Origin: Emticicia aquatilis
GTDB lineage: Bacteria > Bacteroidota > Bacteroidia > Cytophagales > Spirosomataceae
Reading direction: 5' to 3'
Assembly (NCBI RefSeq): GCF_014644295.1
Contig: NZ_BMKK01000005.1
Location: 1 to 64,000 of the forward strand
Length of the DNA: 64,000 nt
Made by a program: the position numbers and the translations under genes. Shown in pieces: positions 33,695 through 42,333 of this stretch. The notes under the pieces are model-generated. The model was not told the DNA's origin and made no database searches. It saw nothing but the letters and a program-made list of their open reading frames with translations. Position 1 is the first letter of the stretch. Each line of letters opens with the position of its first letter.

Positions 33695-34204
33695 TTAACT
33701 TAATTCTCTTCTTTCTATGGCTTTATTTTCAATTTTTAATAAATACCGAATAAATATGATTGGGATAATATTAATAAAAAAGCCTACATCTCCGTATTCA
33801 TCGTAATTGAGTGTAATATTGAAATCAATAAATCCCATTTTAAAAAAGAAATTAAATGCGTTGCTTTCATCCCAATTATAGTTCACACCACCTACTACAC
33901 CCAAATACAAAAAATACTGAAATCCGAATGCTTGTAAACCTAACACTTGAAGAGCCATGAGCACCTTCATGAAATCAATACCTAAACCTTTCTTTTTCAG
34001 CAACATCACTCCTGTGACAAGAGCAAATACGAAAATTAAGGACATCAGTATAAATAATAAAAGAATACTTAGGGAAGAATATTGCACATTTTGAAAGATT
34101 TCAAATAATGCAAAACTTGCACCACTAATGATATAAATACCAGCAAATGCGAGTACCTTTTTAGGTTTTTCATCCAAATACTCCCAAATCCAATCTTTTT
34201 TCAT
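33695..34204 (-). CDS. four-helix membrane protein, unknown
   Basis: 169 residues with four hydrophobic segments (about 18-35, 43-68, 78-103 and 132-153) and a charged N-terminus (MKKDWIWEYLDEKPKKVLAF). No motif is recognised. It is last in the DUF898/M48/membrane-protein operon, eight bases after the protease gene, so it may be a partner or immunity-like membrane protein for that set; this is only a contextual guess. Confidence 0.65.
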   Translation of the reverse strand: MKKDWIWEYLDEKPKKVLAFAGIYIISGASFALFEIFQNVQYSSLSILLLFILMSLIFVFALVTGVMLLKKKGLGIDFMKVLMALQVLGLQAFGFQYFLYLGVVGGVNYNWDESNAFNFFFKMGFIDFNITLNYDEYGDVGFFINIIPIIFIRYLLKIENKAIERRELS

Positions 34205-34212
34205 AACCTAAC

Positions 34213-35280
34213 TCATTTCTCAATTTTCTTCCAAATCTCTTCCAACTCAACATTTTTCTTTCCCGAATGGCCTCTGGATTCTTTTGAAATATAGTCGATG
34301 CGTTCTTTGGTCATTGGATGAGAATTAAGGTAAGCAGGCATTTTATCAACCCCATATTTTTTTTCTTCTTCGTGTAGGCGTTCCATCAAATGAATCATAC
34401 CCGCAGGGTCGAGTTTATTATGGTACATTATTTCAAGCCCTTCCAAATCGGCTTCTTTTTCCATGTCTCTCGTAAAACCCAATTCATAAATATTACGAGC
34501 TTGGCTCACCAAAATATTACCAATGGCGTTCATATCGCCTACTACAACCGATACCACCATTGAACCGGCTAAACTTCGGGCAAGCCCTTTCAAAGAATGA
34601 CGTTCTTTTACATGGGTTACCTCGTGCGAGAGCAAAGCGGCTAATTCTTCAGGAGTTTTAATTTTTTCAAGAATGGCATCAAAGACCACCACATTGCCAC
34701 CTGGCAAAGCAAAAGCATTGACTTGTTTATCTTTCACAACTGTAAACTTGAGCGGGTATTCTGTCTGAAAATCAATCTTTTTGGCAAATGCTTGTAGCTG
34801 TTTGGTGCGTTCTTCATCTACTTCCATTTCACCTACAAAACTATCGTAAAATTGTTTTCCAAGTTCTACTTCGGCTTCCATCGGGATTTGTGAAGCGGCA
34901 TACTCTGCAATTTTTGGAAGTAACAAAAAATAAAATCCTGCCGTAATTGCCACAAAAATGGCAATCGTAATCACCACTCCTCGAAAACCCGCACCAGCCA
35001 GTTCATTGGCAAATGCCCAAAAACCTTCTCGGCGTTTGGGCAGGTAATTTTCTAAAGCCGCAAAAAGTGGCGAATCAATAGGAAATTCGAGGTATTGGTG
35101 CGGAAACTCACCATATTTCAGCATTGTTTTGCCTTTACCAGTAAACGAACTATAATCAATCTGCGAAATATTCCATATCACCTGACCATTTTCGTAGCTG
35201 ATTGTCAACGAATTACCCGAAATACTCACTTGAGCATCATAAGGCTGGCTGGTTTTTCCATCATAATATATTGCTTCCAT
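34213..35280 (-). CDS. M48 family zinc metallopeptidase with N-terminal domain
   Basis: 355 residues from the ATG at 35280 (MEAIYYDGKTSQPYDAQVSI). The N-terminal 75 residues form a small beta domain. One membrane helix follows (about 103-120, FRGVVITIAIFVAITAGFYFLLL), then a periplasmic M48 catalytic domain with ALLSHEVTHVKERHS (HExxH zinc site, about 224-228) and the downstream Glu ligand in RDMEKEADLEGLEIM. Substrate turnover of envelope proteins, as for BepA/LoiP-type enzymes, is likely. The DUF898 gene directly upstream is a frequent partner of M48 peptidases in Bacteroidota. Confidence 0.88.
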   Translation of the reverse strand: MEAIYYDGKTSQPYDAQVSISGNSLTISYENGQVIWNISQIDYSSFTGKGKTMLKYGEFPHQYLEFPIDSPLFAALENYLPKRREGFWAFANELAGAGFRGVVITIAIFVAITAGFYFLLLPKIAEYAASQIPMEAEVELGKQFYDSFVGEMEVDEERTKQLQAFAKKIDFQTEYPLKFTVVKDKQVNAFALPGGNVVVFDAILEKIKTPEELAALLSHEVTHVKERHSLKGLARSLAGSMVVSVVVGDMNAIGNILVSQARNIYELGFTRDMEKEADLEGLEIMYHNKLDPAGMIHLMERLHEEEKKYGVDKMPAYLNSHPMTKERIDYISKESRGHSGKKNVELEEIWKKIEK

Positions 35281-35311
35281 ATATACTTTTATATTTCTCC
35301 TTTCGGGATTT

Positions 35312-36610
35312 CTACGCCAAATCAATATCTAACCAATCGCCAACGTCTTCGCCGAAGGCATCACGATAATTACTTTCGGTTTGTGTGAGCGAGTCAGGGT
35401 CGAATGAACCATCAATTTCCAAACGAGGCATTATGAAGTGCAAAGTTCGGATTTCGACAAAAGGCGTGGCAATTCCCAGCGTAAACAATATCAAAAGCAT
35501 ATTTGTGATACTGAGTTGTAGAAGGTCAACGAACGACATGTGCAATTTCACACCATGCCATTTTTCGTTTTGCCACAAAAAAGTATTATCGGCATAAAAC
35601 TGAAAAATTTCTCGCTGACGCATCAGTGTAATAGAACCCATGATTGCGATAAAAAATAAGTAAATCAGCACTAACCAAATTATTAGCCCTATAGATGGAG
35701 ACGTAATTCCATCAATCGTTTCGGGTTTCAGCATATTAGCCACTCCCGCCCCGAAGAATCCCATAAAAAACAGAATTATAATTCCGAAAATAAAAGCGAC
35801 AAATATAAAAATCACGTATTTGAGTTTTATCAAAAACAAATCGGCTCCTTTTCCTACAAAATCAAATTCAACATTTCCGAAACGGATATTTTTGGTTACA
35901 TATTTTCTTATGTCAACTTGCATCCACGACCAATAAATACCCAGCGTAAAGAAACTAACTACGATACCAATAAATAATTTGGCAAATAGCTCGCCCAATT
36001 CGCCACGATAACCAAAGAAAATTCCTCGCCAAGAGCTTCTCGAAAGTCTATATTTGGCAGTTCCATGCAGGGCAAGTGGATAAATAATTATCAAACCTCC
36101 ATATAAAAGTAAAAAGCCCAATACCAATTGCTCATTGCTTCTTACCCACCATACACAACCATAGATAGTTATAACAATAGCCAACATTTTTAGGTAACCA
36201 ATAAACATTTCTTTACCTGTACCATGAAACTTGAATCGGCTTCCAGCAAACTCGGTTTGTTCGTATAAATAGTTGAGTTTGGCAGCTTTTGCCCAAGGAT
36301 AGTAGAAATTGAAGGTAATAACCTGCAAAATGGCATTGATAAGGCGAATCACAAAATACTTTGAACCTTCGCCGTAAAACGATAAACTCCACGGAGCATG
36401 GAAGATTGGCTTTGCCGCCACTACTGACTCTGGATTGATAGGCTCATCTACCGAACCAACTATCTCGTGGGTTTCGTCGGCTGTACTTTCTGGTGTACTT
36501 TCGGCAGGAGGTGTAGGTTCAGTGTTTGAGTTGTTTTCGATGGGTTGTGAAGATTGAGAGTCGTCAGCAGCAGCATCTAAAGGGGTTTCATCAGGTAAAT
36601 TTTCAGTCAT
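35312..36610 (-). CDS. YjgN/DUF898 family membrane protein
   Basis: 432 residues from the ATG at 36610. An acidic, Pro/Ser/Thr-rich, probably disordered N-terminus of about 75 residues (PPAESTPESTADETHEI) precedes two DUF898 modules. Each module has a soluble strand (LSFYGEGSKYFVIRLINAILQVITFNFYYPWAKAAKLNYLYEQTEF, and later IRFGNVEFDFVGKGADLFLIK) and membrane helices. YjgN function is unknown. It is the first gene of the operon leading to the M48 protease, with 31 bases between them. Confidence 0.85.
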   Translation of the reverse strand: MTENLPDETPLDAAADDSQSSQPIENNSNTEPTPPAESTPESTADETHEIVGSVDEPINPESVVAAKPIFHAPWSLSFYGEGSKYFVIRLINAILQVITFNFYYPWAKAAKLNYLYEQTEFAGSRFKFHGTGKEMFIGYLKMLAIVITIYGCVWWVRSNEQLVLGFLLLYGGLIIIYPLALHGTAKYRLSRSSWRGIFFGYRGELGELFAKLFIGIVVSFFTLGIYWSWMQVDIRKYVTKNIRFGNVEFDFVGKGADLFLIKLKYVIFIFVAFIFGIIILFFMGFFGAGVANMLKPETIDGITSPSIGLIIWLVLIYLFFIAIMGSITLMRQREIFQFYADNTFLWQNEKWHGVKLHMSFVDLLQLSITNMLLILFTLGIATPFVEIRTLHFIMPRLEIDGSFDPDSLTQTESNYRDAFGEDVGDWLDIDLA

Positions 36611-36723
36611 AAAACAAAAGGAATAATGTGAACAATGGTAAGTGGAACTGTGCGAAAATATATTTGGCGAAAAATATACATAAATTGTCAATGTATCTAT
36701 ATTTCCCAGCTGATTTTACAAAA

Positions 36724-36756
36724 AAAGCCGTGAGACGATTTTCGTATCACGGCTTT
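36724..36756 (-). terminator. rho-independent terminator
   Basis: AAAGCCGTGA (36724-36733) pairs with TCACGGCTTT (36747-36756). On the minus strand a T tract follows. It ends the gene at 36779. Confidence 0.85.
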
Positions 36757-36778
36757 ATAACTATATAGCTACTATAAG

Positions 36779-37282
36779 TTAGACTTCTTTCAAATCCTCA
36801 ACCTCTACGCTTCCACCTGCATGCGAAAAGCTAAGTTTTCGTGCATCATTGCTTTGCGATTGCTGCACACCTGTGAGTAAATACCCTTTGGTATCATATT
36901 TTTTCAGGCCATTTTCATCAGTAATTTCCAAAATATCTTCGGCTTGATAATAGGCATAACTTATGCCATTTTGGCTTCCTTTAATAGACGCAAATCGCTT
37001 TGAGCCAACCGCTGGCTGAATCGGCACGAAAATTTCGTTTTCAGTCTCGACAGGTAACTCAACTAAGGCTCTACAAAGTTTATCAACTTTAGCTTTTAGT
37101 TCGTTATTAAACATATCGCCAACCATCACCATACCTCCATATTGCCATTGACCCATTCCACCGAGTTCAGCAATATTAAATTGCACTTGTCGGCCTCCAT
37201 TTCTTTGCAATCCTTCTAAAAGTTGACGGACTGTACTTTCTTGCACTTTAAACTCTTGTGCTATTGCTGCTACTGTTTTCAT
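36779..37282 (-). CDS. hypothetical protein with HTH-like N-terminus
   Basis: 167 residues, soluble. The first 30 residues (MKTVAAIAQEFKVQESTVRQLLEGLQRNGG) resemble a winged-helix or simple helix-turn-helix unit. The remainder is unknown, with a Gly/Met-rich stretch (GGMGQWQYGGMVMVGDMFNN) and a region that recalls a short beta domain. It lies 68 bases after kdsD and may be co-transcribed. No family recognised; a DNA-binding role is uncertain. Confidence 0.65.
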   Translation of the reverse strand: MKTVAAIAQEFKVQESTVRQLLEGLQRNGGRQVQFNIAELGGMGQWQYGGMVMVGDMFNNELKAKVDKLCRALVELPVETENEIFVPIQPAVGSKRFASIKGSQNGISYAYYQAEDILEITDENGLKKYDTKGYLLTGVQQSQSNDARKLSFSHAGGSVEVEDLKEV

Positions 37283-37350
37283 GTTATCTTTGATTTGTTT
37301 GTCAAAATAAAATTTCCAGATAAATATTATCCGAAATTATGACAAAAAAA

Positions 37351-38325
37351 TCATGCCAGCCCTTCTTTCAATAAATCGTGTAAATGCACAAAACCCAATA
37401 GTTTTTTCTCTTCTACTACTACCAACTGCGTAATACTTTTTTCTTGCATAATTGCCAAAGCACTGGCGGCATATTCTTCGGGCGAAATCACCTTTGGCGT
37501 GGCATTCATGATGTCTTTTGCTTGTAATGTTGAAAAATCCTTTTGTTTATTCAACATCCTTCTTAAATCTCCATCGGTTACGATTCCCAGTAGTTCATCA
37601 TTATCACCCACAACGGCCGTTGCTCCCAGACGTTTCGAGGTCATTTCAATAATAACAGTCTGAATATCAGCATCTGGCAGAACTTTTGGCACAGCATTAT
37701 GCGGAAAAATATCTCTTACTTTTAGATACAATTTTTTACCCAAACTACCTCCTGGATGATATTTGGCAAAATCACGACTCGTAAAGTCACGGGCTTCCAG
37801 CAGGCACATTGCCAGTGCATCGCCCAAAGCCAACGCAACTGTCGTAGAAGTGGTTGGGGCAAGATTGAGCGGACAAGCTTCACGCTCAACGTGGGCATTC
37901 AGTACAAAATCAGCGTTTTTTGCCAAATACGAACCTACATTGCTCACCATTGCTATTAACTGATTACCGTAGCGTTTGAGTAAAGGCACTAAAACCTTTA
38001 TTTCGGGCGTATCGCCACTCTTCGAGATACAAAGTACAATATCATCATCTTGAATCATACCCAAATCGCCATGAATGGCATCGGCAGCGTGCATAAATAT
38101 GGCAGGCATACCCGTCGAATTCATAGTAGCTACTATTTTTTGGGCAATAATTGCACTTTTTCCTATACCAGTTATAATTAATCTGCCTTTTGAGTAAAGA
38201 ATAGCTTCTACACAAGCTTCAAAGTCTTCGTTAATATAACTTTTCAAAGAAAGAATTGCCTCCGCTTCATCTTGCAAAACTTTTTTAGCAACGCTTTGTA
38301 TTTTTTTTTCTAACTTCGTATTCAC
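37351..38325 (-). CDS. kdsD: arabinose-5-phosphate isomerase (KpsF/GutQ/KdsD)
   Basis: 324 residues from the GTG at 38325, close to E. coli KdsD. An ATG at 38394 lies upstream of the promoter boxes and is rejected. The SIS domain (GRLIITGIGKSAIIAQKIVATMNSTGMPAIFMHAADAIHGDLGMI, ISKSGDTPEIKVLVPLLKRYG) is followed by RDFAKYHPGGSLGKKL and two CBS domains. It converts ribulose-5-phosphate to arabinose-5-phosphate, the first step toward Kdo for lipopolysaccharide. The likely metal and active-site region is HVEREACPLNLAPTTST. It is probably expressed from the promoter at 38349. Confidence 0.93.
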   Translation of the reverse strand: MNTKLEKKIQSVAKKVLQDEAEAILSLKSYINEDFEACVEAILYSKGRLIITGIGKSAIIAQKIVATMNSTGMPAIFMHAADAIHGDLGMIQDDDIVLCISKSGDTPEIKVLVPLLKRYGNQLIAMVSNVGSYLAKNADFVLNAHVEREACPLNLAPTTSTTVALALGDALAMCLLEARDFTSRDFAKYHPGGSLGKKLYLKVRDIFPHNAVPKVLPDADIQTVIIEMTSKRLGATAVVGDNDELLGIVTDGDLRRMLNKQKDFSTLQAKDIMNATPKVISPEEYAASALAIMQEKSITQLVVVEEKKLLGFVHLHDLLKEGLA

Positions 38326-38348
38326 TTTATTAATCCTTGATTTAACGA

Positions 38349-38380
38349 CAAAAGTACTTGATGTTTGCTCAGTGAACAAA
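38349..38380 (-). promoter_or_regulatory. promoter of kdsD
   Basis: On the minus strand TTTG (38377-38380), 20 bases, TACTTTTG (38349-38356): a consensus Bacteroidota promoter, placing the start site near 38342. This decides the GTG start at 38325. Confidence 0.8.
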
Positions 38381-38557
38381 ATAAAGTGAATCAAAAGATA
38401 TTTGATTGAAAAATAGAATTCATTAAATTTGGTACAAAACCGAAAACTTAATTACGCCAGATTCGTGCAAAAATAATTCAGAATATAATTCAAAAATATT
38501 ATTAACTTAGCGTAATTACTTACCTATTATAATTTTCCGTACAGCAACATTGCATTT

Positions 38558-40939
38558 ATGGTAGACGCAGCGATACAACAGACCTTAAAAGAAAAACTCA
38601 AAGAAATCTTTGGCTTTGATGCCTTTAGAGGCGAACAAGAGGCCATTATCAATAATATTGTTAGTGGCAATAATACCTTTGTGATTATGCCAACGGGGGC
38701 AGGAAAATCTCTTTGCTACCAATTACCAGCAATGGTTTTGGATGGCACTGCTATTGTGATTTCTCCGCTAATCGCTCTCATGAAAAACCAAGTTGACCAA
38801 ATGACCGCATTTGGTATCAATGCACAGTTTTTAAATTCAACCCTCAACAAGTCGGAAATGACTCGTGTGAAGAATGATGTGTTGAGTGGCGAATGCCGAT
38901 TACTTTACATTGCCCCAGAGTCTCTGACCAAAGAAGACAACCTGACTTTCTTGAAGAAAGCCAAACTTTCGTTTATTGCAGTTGATGAAGCTCACTGTAT
39001 TTCGGAGTGGGGGCACGATTTCCGCCCAGAATACCGACGCATCAGAGGTATCATTGATGATATTGATGCCAAGCTTCCGATAATCGCACTTACGGCAACG
39101 GCTACTCCAAAGGTTCAGCAAGATATTCAGAAGAACCTCAACATGGAGGAGTCTCATATTTTCAAATCTTCGTTTAATCGTAAAAATCTCTACTACGAAA
39201 TCAGACCGAAGATTGACTCTAAGAAGCAACTCATCAGATATATAGCCAATAACAAAGGTAAATCGGGTATTATTTATTGTTTAAGCCGCAAGAAAGTAGA
39301 AGAAATTGCGAGTTTATTGACAGTAAATGGAATCAAATCGCTGCCATATCACGCAGGATTAGATGCCGATACTCGCATGAAGAATCAAGATGCGTTTTTG
39401 AATGAGGAATGCGATGTAATAGTAGCAACTATTGCCTTCGGAATGGGTATCGACAAGCCAGATGTTAGGTTTGTGATTCACTACGATGCACCAAAATCGC
39501 TCGAAGGTTATTATCAAGAAACAGGTCGTGCAGGCCGTGATGGTTTGGAAGGAAACTGCTTGATGTTCTACGCCTACGATGATATTCTAAAACTTGAGAA
39601 ATTCAATAAAGATAAAACTGTAACTGAGCGAGATAATGCCCGTGCATTGCTCATGGAGATGGTGGCTTATTCTAACTTAGGTATTTGCCGTCGCCGTCAA
39701 TTATTGAGTTATTTTGGTGAATATTCAGAAAAAGATTGCGGTTTCTGCGATAACTGTATCAAGCCTACTAAGAAAATCAAAATCGAAGATGAGGCCGTTT
39801 TGGGTCTGAAAGCAATTTTACAATCGGGCGAAAGATTTGATATTCAACACATTGCTGATATTCTGACGGCCAATACAGCTAATGCTTACATCAGAAGCCA
39901 CGAACACGATAAATTGGAGGTCTATGGCAAAGGAAAAGGTATGTTTGTGGCTCATGACGAAGAAGATGACGACGAGGACGAAGAAGAAGAGGATGAAGTA
40001 GAATTGGAATTATCGGATGATGACGAGGATGACGAGGAAGCAAAACCAGTAGCAGCAAAATCGCCGAAGCCAAGTAAGAAAGCCGAGAAAGCTCCTAAAA
40101 AATCAGATAATAAACGCACATCAAACGACTATTGGGTATCGGTACTTCGTCAGATGATGGTGTTGGGCTTTATCGAAAAAGACATTGAGAATGCCTACGG
40201 AGTAGTAAAATTGACCGAAAAAGGTAAGAAGTTTATCGAAGACTCGCACCCAATCACAATTTCGGAAGACCACAATTACGAAAACACCGAAAGCAGCGAT
40301 GACGATGATATTTCGACTAATAATAACTCATCGGGTGGTGGAGCATTCGACTCTGCCCTATTCGAGTTATTGAAGGCTCTACGTAAGAAAATCGCCAAAG
40401 AAAAAAATGTACCACCATACGTAGTATTCCAAGACCCTTCGCTCGAAGAGATGGCTACTACGTACCCAACAACTCAGCAAGATTTAGCACAAATCAATGG
40501 TGTTGGACTCGGAAAAGTACAGAAATTCGGCAAGCCATTCCTCGACCTAATCACAAAATACGTTGACGATAACGACATCGAAACAACGCAAGATTTAGTC
40601 GTAAAATCGGCCGTTAATAAATCAAAGATTAAGATTTATATCATTCAGCAAATCGACCGTAAGATTAACCTCGACGAAATCGTTGAAGCCAAAGACCTTA
40701 CAATGGCCGAGCTGATTGAAGAGATTGAACATATTTGTTATTCGGGTACTCGTTTAAACCTTGATTATTACATCAATCAAGTAATCGACGAAGACCGTCA
40801 AGATGAAATCTACGATTATTTCATGACTGCTGAAACCGATAACATAGGAGCGGCTTTAAAAGAGTTTGAAAGCGATGACACAACCGAAGAAGAACTTCGC
40901 TTGATGCGTATCAAATTCTTGTCAGAAATGGCAAATTAA
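38558..40939 (+). CDS. recQ: ATP-dependent DNA helicase RecQ
   Basis: 793 residues. All superfamily 2 motifs are present: FRGEQEAIINNIV, the Walker A motif MPTGAGKSLCYQLP, VDEAHCISEWGHDFRPEY (DEAH), and motif VI QETGRAGRDG. The zinc site follows (CRRRQLLSYFGEYSEKDCGFCDNC), then an RQC winged helix and an HRDC domain (about 606-680) with a helical C-terminal extension. The winged helix is split by an insert of about 60 residues at 465-525, first very acidic then Lys/Pro/Ala-rich. A second low-complexity linker (SSDDDDISTNNNSSGGG) precedes HRDC. It acts in recombination and replication repair. Confidence 0.95.
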   Translation: MVDAAIQQTLKEKLKEIFGFDAFRGEQEAIINNIVSGNNTFVIMPTGAGKSLCYQLPAMVLDGTAIVISPLIALMKNQVDQMTAFGINAQFLNSTLNKSEMTRVKNDVLSGECRLLYIAPESLTKEDNLTFLKKAKLSFIAVDEAHCISEWGHDFRPEYRRIRGIIDDIDAKLPIIALTATATPKVQQDIQKNLNMEESHIFKSSFNRKNLYYEIRPKIDSKKQLIRYIANNKGKSGIIYCLSRKKVEEIASLLTVNGIKSLPYHAGLDADTRMKNQDAFLNEECDVIVATIAFGMGIDKPDVRFVIHYDAPKSLEGYYQETGRAGRDGLEGNCLMFYAYDDILKLEKFNKDKTVTERDNARALLMEMVAYSNLGICRRRQLLSYFGEYSEKDCGFCDNCIKPTKKIKIEDEAVLGLKAILQSGERFDIQHIADILTANTANAYIRSHEHDKLEVYGKGKGMFVAHDEEDDDEDEEEEDEVELELSDDDEDDEEAKPVAAKSPKPSKKAEKAPKKSDNKRTSNDYWVSVLRQMMVLGFIEKDIENAYGVVKLTEKGKKFIEDSHPITISEDHNYENTESSDDDDISTNNNSSGGGAFDSALFELLKALRKKIAKEKNVPPYVVFQDPSLEEMATTYPTTQQDLAQINGVGLGKVQKFGKPFLDLITKYVDDNDIETTQDLVVKSAVNKSKIKIYIIQQIDRKINLDEIVEAKDLTMAELIEEIEHICYSGTRLNLDYYINQVIDEDRQDEIYDYFMTAETDNIGAALKEFESDDTTEEELRLMRIKFLSEMAN

Positions 40940-40964
40940 TCAATATAACTGCTAACAGATTATT

Positions 40965-41012
40965 AAAGGCATAAAGTAGTTTCTGCAAAACACAGTTCTA
41001 CTTTATGCCTTT
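40965..41012 (+). terminator. rho-independent terminator of recQ
   Basis: Arms AAAGGCATAAAGTAG (40965-40979) and CTACTTTATGCCTTT (40998-41012), with an 18-base loop. Confidence 0.85.
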
Positions 41013-41053
41013 GTTGCATAAGTATTAAATATTTTTGGCAAATAAATCAAAAT

Positions 41054-41087
41054 TTTGTAGCTTATTAATAAAATAAATATACATTTG
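41054..41087 (+). promoter_or_regulatory. promoter of RRM gene
   Basis: TTTG (41054-41057), 22 bases, TACATTTG (41080-41087). The spacing is slightly long; the start site would be near 41094, about 25 bases before the ATG. Confidence 0.6.
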
Positions 41088-41119
41088 TAAAAATTTATCA
41101 TTCAAATCACAAAGTTATC

Positions 41120-41509
41120 ATGAACATTTTTGTTGGAAGTCTGCCTTTTAAAATCCAAGAAAGCGAATTAAAGCAATATTTTGAAGAGTATGGCGAAGTA
41201 AGTTCAGTTAAAATCATCACTGACAAGTTTACTGGAAGAAGCAAAGGCTTTGCTTTCGTAGAGATGCCAGACGATGCCTCAGCACAAAAAGCAATTGATG
41301 CATTGAACGGCTCCGATATTGGTGGACGTACAGCAGTAGTTAATCAAGCTGAAGAGAAAAAAGAAAGAGATAACCGTGGCGGTGGCGGCGGTGGTTATAA
41401 CCGTGGTGGCGGTGGAGACCGTGGCGGTTATGGCGGCGGCGGCGGTTACAACCGTGGCGGCGGCGGTGGTGGCGGTTATGACCGTGACAACAATCGTAAT
41501 AGATATTAA
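41120..41509 (+). CDS. RRM domain glycine-rich RNA-binding protein
   Basis: 129 residues. One RNA-recognition motif (about 1-75) has RNP2 NIFVGSLPF and RNP1 SKGFAFVEM intact, so RNA binding is likely. The tail (about 85-129) consists of RGG/GGYNRGG repeats, as in plant and cyanobacterial cold-induced glycine-rich proteins and in Bacteroidota Rbp proteins. It probably acts as a post-transcriptional regulator or RNA chaperone in a phylum that lacks Hfq in many members. It is expressed alone from its own promoter. Confidence 0.93.
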   Translation: MNIFVGSLPFKIQESELKQYFEEYGEVSSVKIITDKFTGRSKGFAFVEMPDDASAQKAIDALNGSDIGGRTAVVNQAEEKKERDNRGGGGGGYNRGGGGDRGGYGGGGGYNRGGGGGGGYDRDNNRNRY

Positions 41510-41538
41510 TAGTATAGGTCTTTAGACTTTTACTGAAG

Positions 41539-41597
41539 AAGGAAAATTAGGGTATTTATGCTATACGCATTAAAATGCTCTGATTTTCCTTTTTTGT
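41539..41597 (+). terminator. terminator of RRM gene
   Basis: AAGGAAAAT (41539-41547) and ATTTTCCTT (41583-41591) enclose a smaller hairpin and are followed by T residues. Confidence 0.6.
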
Positions 41598-41764
41598 ATT
41601 TTATAAATAGATGAAATTTAAGGTTAACAATTAGGTATTGTAAATTGATGATGTATTTAGGAAATTTACAATCAAAAATTTGCAATCATTAATCCGAGCG
41701 AAGGTCTCTTAAATTTATCAATAAAACGCACCAAAAAGCGTTAAAACATTTCTGATTGATACTA

Positions 41765-41800
41765 AAAAGAGGAGTTACTCAAACGAGCAACTCCCCTTTT
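41765..41800 (-). terminator. terminator of the first SusC/SusD operon
   Basis: 16-base arms 41765-41780 and 41785-41800 with two G-T pairs, starting and ending in AAAA/TTTT. Confidence 0.8.
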
Positions 41801-41816
41801 ATATTCTTCTTGGCAA

Positions 41817-42290
41817 TTACAGAGCAATTCTGAACCCTAATTTTTTGTAATTTTCATTAGGTTTTACATCATTTCCGTTGCCTTCCAATACTAACACTAA
41901 TACTACACTTGTACCGGCGGCAGCAGGAGCTCTCAAGATATTGATTTTGCAGTCACCAAAGCTTGATTTTGCAGGAATCTTTACTACGCCACCTTCAAGG
42001 GTGTAATGTACGCCTTCTTTAGCAGTTGTTTCAACTGGGTCAACCGAAAATTTGATTGACTCTTCTGTTTCACGTTGACGGCCTACTAAATTGATACGTC
42101 TTGTTTGTAAGCCTGCACCATTCGCCACTGATAAAATTGGGAATGTTTTGTTTAATGCAGGAGCAGTAATTACTGCATCTTGAAACTCAACCAAATAAAG
42201 TGAGTCAAAAACAGGTTGGTTGTCTTTAAAGCACGATGACATTACGATGCTTGTCACCAGTACCATTGCTATACCAAATATTTTTTTCAT
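41817..42290 (-). CDS. DUF4843/DUF1735-like lipoprotein
   Basis: 157 residues with a lipoprotein signal ending MSSC (Cys about 20). The rest is a single beta-sandwich-like domain (YLVEFQDAVITAPALNKTFPIL... RRINLVGRQRETEESIKFSVDPVETTAKEGVHYTLEGG). This is the usual composition of accessory lipoproteins of SusC/SusD operons, often binding the same ligand at the surface. It is last in the operon, 43 bases after the SusD gene. The exact DUF assignment is from memory. Confidence 0.75.
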   Translation of the reverse strand: MKKIFGIAMVLVTSIVMSSCFKDNQPVFDSLYLVEFQDAVITAPALNKTFPILSVANGAGLQTRRINLVGRQRETEESIKFSVDPVETTAKEGVHYTLEGGVVKIPAKSSFGDCKINILRAPAAAGTSVVLVLVLEGNGNDVKPNENYKKLGFRIAL

Positions 42291-42333
42291 ATAATTTTTC
42301 GTTTAAAATTTCTAAATTTTCAAAATCTCGGAA

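Larger units (their letters stand above)
41510..41816. other. intergenic region with two terminators
   Basis: About 300 bases between convergent genes. It contains the RRM terminator (41539-41597) and the minus-strand terminator at 41765; otherwise it is AT-rich without a gene. Confidence 0.6.

Noticed and set aside
38326-38394. ATG start of kdsD at 38394
   Set aside because: It lies upstream of a consensus promoter at 38349-38380, and the GTG at 38325 gives the usual family length.
39891-40073. 60-codon minus-strand His/Arg/Leu-rich frame in recQ
   Set aside because: It is the reverse of the acidic insert (GAx repeats read as CTT/TCT) and an artefact of that composition.
41380-41500. GGTGGCGG-type repeats as a tandem DNA repeat or CRISPR-like array
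   Set aside because: They are codons of the glycine-rich tail of the RRM protein; spacing follows RGG repeats and there are no spacers.
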